Source: Myxococcales bacterium
GTDB lineage: Bacteria > Myxococcota_A > Polyangia > Polyangiales > Polyangiaceae
Direction of reading: 5' to 3'
DNA: 40,733 bases
NCBI GenBank assembly: GCA_025359105.1
Contig: JANYHK010000125.1
Span: 1 to 40,733 of the forward strand
In this document: in pieces, positions 37,054 to 40,733 of the stretch
Layout of the letters: each line of letters begins with the position of its first letter
Position numbering within the stretch: position 1 is the first letter of the stretch
The notes under the pieces: generated by a model
What the model was told of the DNA's origin: nothing
The model's input: the letters and a program-made list of their open reading frames with translations, nothing else
Databases searched by the model: none
Position numbers and translations under genes: made by a program

Positions 37054-38088
37054 ATGTCCGTCGCTTCTTACTTCTTGGCGGCCCTCGGCCTCGCGGTTCT
37101 GATGGTCGTCCACGAAGGCGGGCACTACCTCGCCGCGCGGCGGTTCGGCCTGCGGGTGACGCGCTTCTCCATCGGCTTCGGGCCGACGCTCTGGCGCCAC
37201 CGTCCGAAGGGGAGCCCGACGGTCTACCAGATCGCGATCATCCCGTTCCTCGCGTACGTGCAGATCGCGGGGATGAACCCGTACGAGGAGAACGATCCGA
37301 AGGATCCGGGAAGCTACGCCAACGCCTCGGTATGGGCGCGCATCGTGACGATCGCCGGCGGCCCCGTCGCCAACTACCTCTTCGCGTCGATTCTGCTCTT
37401 CTTCGGCTTCCTCATCGGCGGCCGCACGATCTCCGACGAGACGAGCCTCAAGGTCGCCGTCTCCCCCGAGGGCCCCGCCAAGTCGGCGGACATGCGCACC
37501 GGCGACCGGCTCGTCGAGGTGAACGGCCAGCGGCTCCACGACTGGGACGAGATCAAGAAGACGATCAGCGCGCACCCCGGCGAGGAGATCAGCATCGTCG
37601 TCGAGCGGGAAGGCAAGCCGCTCACGCTCAAGGTCACGCCGGGCAAGAAGGGCGACAAATACGAGGGGAAGATCCTGATCGGCCCCGAATACCGTCATGT
37701 CTCCGTCGGCCCGGGCGAAGCGGCGGTCCTCAGCGTGACCGAGCCGCCCAAGGTCGTCGCGGCGCTGGTCATAGGCCTCGGCCGGATGATCTCGGGCAAG
37801 GAGAAGCCGGAGCTGAGCGGTCCCGTGGGCATCGTGCGGGAGACGTCGATCGCGGTGCGCAGCGGCGCCGGCGACGCGTTCCATCTGCTCGGCGTCCTCA
37901 GCGCCTACCTCGGCGGGTTCAACCTTTTGCCATTTCCTGCGCTCGACGGGGGGCGGCTCCTCTTCCTCCTGTTCGAGCTCGTGAGCCGGCGCCGGGCCGA
38001 CGCGAAGCTCGAGACGAGCGTGCACGCGGTGGGGCTCCTCATGATGCTCACGTTGATCGCCGTCGTGACGTGGACCGAGATCCGTTAG
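37054..38088 (+). CDS. rseP: RseP-like site-2 protease (M50 family)
   Basis: 344 aa. An inner-membrane metalloprotease that cleaves TM segments of anti-sigma factors and signal peptides. The zinc motif HEGGH (His 20, Glu 21, His 24) is in the first TM helix. RFSIGFGPTLWR and VQIAGMNPYEENDP follow, then TIAGGPVANYLFA, one PDZ domain (about 130-215, with GDRLVEVNGQRLHDWDEIKK) and the third metal ligand in NLLPFPALDGG (290-300, Asp 298). E. coli RseP has two PDZ domains; one is common elsewhere. The usual neighbours dxr and cdsA are absent, so this may be a stand-alone paralogue. ATG at 37054, with TAGACT 7 nt upstream and no Shine-Dalgarno. A terminator-like hairpin follows. Confidence 0.93.
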   Translation: MSVASYFLAALGLAVLMVVHEGGHYLAARRFGLRVTRFSIGFGPTLWRHRPKGSPTVYQIAIIPFLAYVQIAGMNPYEENDPKDPGSYANASVWARIVTIAGGPVANYLFASILLFFGFLIGGRTISDETSLKVAVSPEGPAKSADMRTGDRLVEVNGQRLHDWDEIKKTISAHPGEEISIVVEREGKPLTLKVTPGKKGDKYEGKILIGPEYRHVSVGPGEAAVLSVTEPPKVVAALVIGLGRMISGKEKPELSGPVGIVRETSIAVRSGAGDAFHLLGVLSAYLGGFNLLPFPALDGGRLLFLLFELVSRRRADAKLETSVHAVGLLMMLTLIAVVTWTEIR

Positions 38089-38119
38089 GGGCGCGCGTAG
38101 GCTTCTGGTGGTTCGCTAC

Positions 38120-38148
38120 CGTCGATTGCCCGTTCCGGTCAATCGACG
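38120..38148. terminator. Bidirectional hairpin terminator
   Basis: CGTCGATTG (38120-38128) pairs with CAATCGACG (38140-38148); the 11-nt loop can form a small inner CCG/CGG stem. It sits between convergent genes. No strong T-tract follows on either side. Confidence 0.75.
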
Positions 38149-38154
38149 TTCGCT

Positions 38155-39891
38155 CTAGGTCCTTCGGCGGCGGAGGAGGAAGCCTAGGCTCGAGCCGAGG
38201 CCGAGCGCGGTGAGGAAGAAGCCGAGGGTGAGGCCGGCGGGCCAGTATTTCAGGTCGATTCGGTGGCGGCCGGCGGGGACGTCGAGGACCAGGAGCTTGT
38301 CCTGGTTTCGCGCTTCGCCGATGCTCGTGCGCCAGCCGCGGTCGTAGGGCACGTTGACGAGCACGCGTCCTGGTGCTCGGGCGTCGACGTCGATCGTGAA
38401 GGTGTTCTGGGTGCGGTTGGCGACCTCGACCACGACGTTCGGATCGGTCGAGCGTGCTTGCGGGACGTCCCCCTCCCACTGCGGCGCGCCGGCGGTGAAG
38501 TTCCATTCGCCCCAGCACTCGAGGCGCCCGCGGTTCTGGCGGGGCTGATCGATGAACCCCGCCATCTGCGGGCCGCCCATCGTGAGGCGCACGCCGGGGA
38601 CGACCGGCTGCGCGATGGGGCCGTCGAACTTCGTGCGGACGACGTCGGTGGAGTAGCCCATCGCGTCGCCGGCGCCGAGGAGCGCGAGCCCCAGCATGAC
38701 GACGCGCGCGCGCCCTCCGGCCCTGGAACCGAACCATCGCGCCACCAACGGCGGCAGACGGTCGACCGCCATGCCGACCCATCCCGCCAGGAAGAGCAGC
38801 AAGATGAGCCGGAAGCGCACCGGTACGCGCATCGACTTCCACGGGAAGACGTGGGTGTTCAGCACGTGCCACGGCGCGTACGTCGCGAAGTGGCCGAGCA
38901 TCAGCGCGAAGAAGAGGGCGGCGACGGCGACGTACCAGGCCTCGGTGCGCCTCGTGAAGAGGACGCCCACGAGGCAGAGCGCGACCACCAGGATGCCGAC
39001 GTAGCCGATGTACTCGCCCCACACGTACCCCTGGGAGAAGCGCCACTCGTGGACCTTCGCGAGGTAGACGTCCGTGACCGTCTGCCACGAGAGGGCGTCG
39101 GTCTCGTTCACGATGAGGCGCGGGTGCTCGCGGAGCTGGTCGAGGACGGGGAGGAGGCGCGCCGCGGAGACCGACAGGAAGACCGCGCCGAAGATCGCCC
39201 CCGATTTCGCGACGGCGAGCGCGCGCCGAGGGGGCCACGCCCGCGTGAGCGTCTCGGCCAGGAGCAGCAGCGTGACGTGGGGTACCGGGTAGGGCGCGCC
39301 CTCGTAGAACATCCATGCGAAGAGCAGGCCCAGCCCCACGGCGAAGCGCGCGTCGTTCTCCGCGCGCCGCCAGAAGAGGAGCGCTGCCGGCGCGTAGAGG
39401 AAGCCGACGAGCGCCGCATGGCCGCCGGCGTACTGGCTCCCGTGCGCCACGGTGAGCGCGAAGATCACGGACGCTGCCAGGGCGGCCCCGCGCGACAGGC
39501 GAAGCTCGTGACGCGCGAACAGCCACATCGCGACGAAGCCGAACGCGTGGTGCACGACGTACCAGACGCGCATCGTGACCGTCGTGTTCAGCGGCTGCAT
39601 CAAGAGGATGAGCGGCGACGAGACGATGGACTCGGGGTTGGCCCACAGCGGCGCGCCGCCGCACTCATACGCGTTCCACAAGGGGAGCTCGTGGTAGCGC
39701 GACCAGCTCACCTTGGCCGCCTCCACCATCCGGTGGAACATCGGCCCGTCACCCCCTTGCGAGACGGGGTAGCTCGCGAGCGCCGGCCAGTACATGACGA
39801 CGCTCAGCCCGAGCGCGAGCAAGGCGAGTCCGATCGCGCGCGCGAGCCGGGACGAGCCGAGCGAGGCAAGGAGGGCGAAGCGGGGAGTCAT
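38155..39891 (-). CDS. YfhO-like polytopic membrane protein
   Basis: 578 aa with about ten to twelve TM helices in the first 410 residues and a beta-rich extracytoplasmic domain (about 430-545) before a last TM helix and an Arg-rich end. The first loop carries the YfhO/glycosyltransferase-C-like signature: GGDGPMFHRM, then LPLWNAYECGGAPLWANPES (about 69-88). The soluble domain contains VLVNVPYDRGWRTSIGE, as in YfhO C-termini. Such proteins are linked to cell-surface glycosylation, e.g. of lipoteichoic acid in Bacillus; here a lipid-linked sugar transferase role is inference. ATG at 39891 has no visible Shine-Dalgarno. The promoter side holds a G-tract array. Convergent with rseP. Confidence 0.82.
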   Translation of the reverse strand: MTPRFALLASLGSSRLARAIGLALLALGLSVVMYWPALASYPVSQGGDGPMFHRMVEAAKVSWSRYHELPLWNAYECGGAPLWANPESIVSSPLILLMQPLNTTVTMRVWYVVHHAFGFVAMWLFARHELRLSRGAALAASVIFALTVAHGSQYAGGHAALVGFLYAPAALLFWRRAENDARFAVGLGLLFAWMFYEGAPYPVPHVTLLLLAETLTRAWPPRRALAVAKSGAIFGAVFLSVSAARLLPVLDQLREHPRLIVNETDALSWQTVTDVYLAKVHEWRFSQGYVWGEYIGYVGILVVALCLVGVLFTRRTEAWYVAVAALFFALMLGHFATYAPWHVLNTHVFPWKSMRVPVRFRLILLLFLAGWVGMAVDRLPPLVARWFGSRAGGRARVVMLGLALLGAGDAMGYSTDVVRTKFDGPIAQPVVPGVRLTMGGPQMAGFIDQPRQNRGRLECWGEWNFTAGAPQWEGDVPQARSTDPNVVVEVANRTQNTFTIDVDARAPGRVLVNVPYDRGWRTSIGEARNQDKLLVLDVPAGRHRIDLKYWPAGLTLGFFLTALGLGSSLGFLLRRRRT

Positions 39892-39899
39892 TGGGCGAC

Positions 39900-39923
39900 G
39901 GGGCGGGTGGGCGGGTGGGCGGG
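39900..39923 (+). other. G-quadruplex-prone G-tract array
   Basis: Six runs of three or four G separated by single C or T bases on the plus strand, 9-32 bp upstream of the YfhO-like start. Single-base loops favour a very stable quadruplex. It lies in the 130-bp divergent region shared with the methyltransferase. Confidence 0.75.
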
Positions 39924-40007
39924 AGTTGCGTGCGCGGCGGGGGCCGGGAGAAGGGCTCGCCGGGCGGGCGATGATACACGTGCGTTTTGGGTTTTGCGGA
40001 CCCGTGC

Positions 40008-40013
40008 TAGCGT
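40008..40013 (+). promoter_or_regulatory. -10 element TAGCGT at leaderless spacing
   Basis: GCTAGCGT ends 8 nt before GTG 40022. TTGGGT at 39987-39992 is a possible -35 with a short 15-bp spacer. Confidence 0.5.
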
Positions 40014-40021
40014 GCCCCGTC

Positions 40022-40642
40022 GTGCCGCTAGGCAGCCTCTATCAGCGCGTTCTCGGGCACCCGTTCGTCTACAACCAGGTGCGTCCGCGGGTCCTCGGGG
40101 GCATCGACATGTCGCCCCTCTACGAGCGCCTGCGAGGGACGCGCCACACCATCCTCGACGTCGGCTGCGGCACGGGCGACGCCCTGCGCTACCTCGAGGA
40201 CTTCGACGAGTACGTCGGCTACGACACCGATCCGGTCGCCGTCGACTACATGCGCCAGACGTACGGGAGCCGCCCGCGGGTGCGCATCGAGCACGGCCTC
40301 GTCACCACGCGCGAGGTGAAGGAGATCGCGCCCACCGCCGCGATCCTCGCCGGCGTCCTCCACCACGTCCCCGACGACTACGCGCGCGCCTTGCTCGAGA
40401 CGCTCCAGGCCGGGCCCCGCCTCACGCGCGTCGTGACGCAGGACATCGTGTACGTCCCCGGCCGTCACGTGAACAACGCTCTCTCCTGGCTGGATCGCGG
40501 CAAGTTCTGCCGCAAGAAGGAAGGGTACGAGCACATCGCGCGCTCTGCCGGCCTCCGGATTGAGGCGTCGGACCTCGTCCCGTCGCACCCGGCGAACCGG
40601 TTCGTCGTCTACCTGATGATGACGCTCGCCCCCGACAAATGA
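40022..40642 (+). CDS. Class I SAM-dependent methyltransferase
   Basis: 206 aa. Rossmann-like methyltransferase: SAM motif I is ILDVGCGTGDALRYLE (44-59), the acidic residue after strand 2 is in GYDTDP (66-71), and motif IV-like AILAGVLHHVPDDYA follows at about 120. NNALSWLDRGKFCRKKEGYEHIAR is typical of small-molecule or lipid methyltransferases; the substrate is unknown. I chose GTG 40022 because TAGCGT lies 8 nt upstream. ATG 39971 would add 17 residues translated from what looks like promoter DNA. The stop overlaps the next start (ATGA), suggesting a two-gene or longer operon, perhaps for surface lipid or glycan modification given the divergent YfhO-like gene. Confidence 0.87.
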   Translation: MPLGSLYQRVLGHPFVYNQVRPRVLGGIDMSPLYERLRGTRHTILDVGCGTGDALRYLEDFDEYVGYDTDPVAVDYMRQTYGSRPRVRIEHGLVTTREVKEIAPTAAILAGVLHHVPDDYARALLETLQAGPRLTRVVTQDIVYVPGRHVNNALSWLDRGKFCRKKEGYEHIARSAGLRIEASDLVPSHPANRFVVYLMMTLAPDK

Positions 40643-40733
40643 GCTCCGGGACGGGCGCAAACGATCTTCGAGCGGCTCGTCGCGTGACGCGAATCTTCTT
40701 CGTGCTCGCGTTCGTTCCGATGTTCTTCGTCCT
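40639..40733 (+). CDS. Start of a membrane or exported protein, cut by window end
   Basis: ATG at 40639 overlaps the methyltransferase stop as ATGA and the frame stays open to the window edge. The visible 31 residues are a short polar N-terminus, a basic stretch (RAARRVTRI) and a hydrophobic helix (IFFVLAFVPMFFV), like a signal anchor or first TM helix. The family cannot be told. Confidence 0.65.
   Translation, partial: MSSGTGANDLRAARRVTRIFFVLAFVPMFFV

Noticed and set aside
39971-40021. ATG 39971 start for the methyltransferase
   Set aside because: The added residues would be read from the -35/-10 region, and the methyltransferase fold does not need them.
38263-40563. Plus-strand open frame of 766 codons
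   Set aside because: Antisense to the YfhO-like gene, then out of frame with the methyltransferase; no recognisable domain.

Overview
The window is about 41 kb of very GC-rich bacterial chromosome. It most likely comes from a myxobacterium of the class Polyangia (Myxococcota). This rests on family content rather than any single marker: three PknB-type Ser/Thr kinases with proline/threonine-rich linkers (one with the HRDVSPQN active-site variant), an OmpA protein with thrombospondin type 3 repeats, a DUF3160 lipoprotein, a fused TIGR03960/TIGR03936 radical SAM protein, an RpoH-like sigma factor, many small lipoproteins, and a relic of a four-helix-bundle (23S rRNA intervening-sequence) gene. 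I see no tRNA, rRNA, CRISPR array, insertion sequence or prophage. Genes are packed closely and no gene-free stretch exceeds about 250 bases.

Layout. 0-5.2 kb: a four-helix-bundle relic; a minus-strand pair of class I fructose-bisphosphate aldolase and a double-DTG retropepsin-like lipoprotein; divergent from it, class I fructose-1,6-bisphosphatase coupled to a lipoprotein gene. The shared control region holds two near-identical palindromes. Then queE with a small membrane protein. 5.2-12 kb: a DUF3160 lipoprotein, a geranylgeranyl-reductase-like flavoprotein and two minus-strand Ser/Thr kinases. 12-18.3 kb: the radical SAM protein, an FMN reductase coupled to a beta-propeller-like membrane protein, a TSUP transporter and a signal-less PhnD-like protein. 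18.3-26.7 kb: an S41 protease, an RpoH-like sigma factor, an MBL-fold hydrolase, a DUF218/HEAT/cyclophilin fusion, coaX, and a coupled FecCD permease. 26.7-35.3 kb: a minus-strand envelope and signalling block (two-TM periplasmic protein, Ser/Thr kinase, TPR protein, DUF481 porin-like protein, OmpA, TonB-dependent receptor). 35.4-40.7 kb: a Crp/Fnr regulator divergent from the receptor, an outer-membrane protein, an RseP-like protease, a YfhO-like membrane protein, a methyltransferase and the start of another membrane protein.

The main cross-cutting observation concerns translation starts. Fifteen genes have a TANNNT hexamer (usually GCTAGNNT or GCTACNNT) ending only 6-12 nt before the start codon, and most have no convincing Shine-Dalgarno sequence. 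That is the geometry of leaderless or nearly leaderless mRNAs. A minority (aldolase, sigma factor, OmpA, radical SAM protein) have ordinary Shine-Dalgarno sites instead. The pattern also settles several start codons. The second notable item is the aldolase/FBPase divergent promoter, where each candidate promoter spacer holds one copy of a 14-bp palindrome. This suggests a TetR-type repressor, encoded elsewhere, that controls both directions of the fructose-1,6-bisphosphate node.

All calls come from reading the sequence and recalling protein families; no database search was run.
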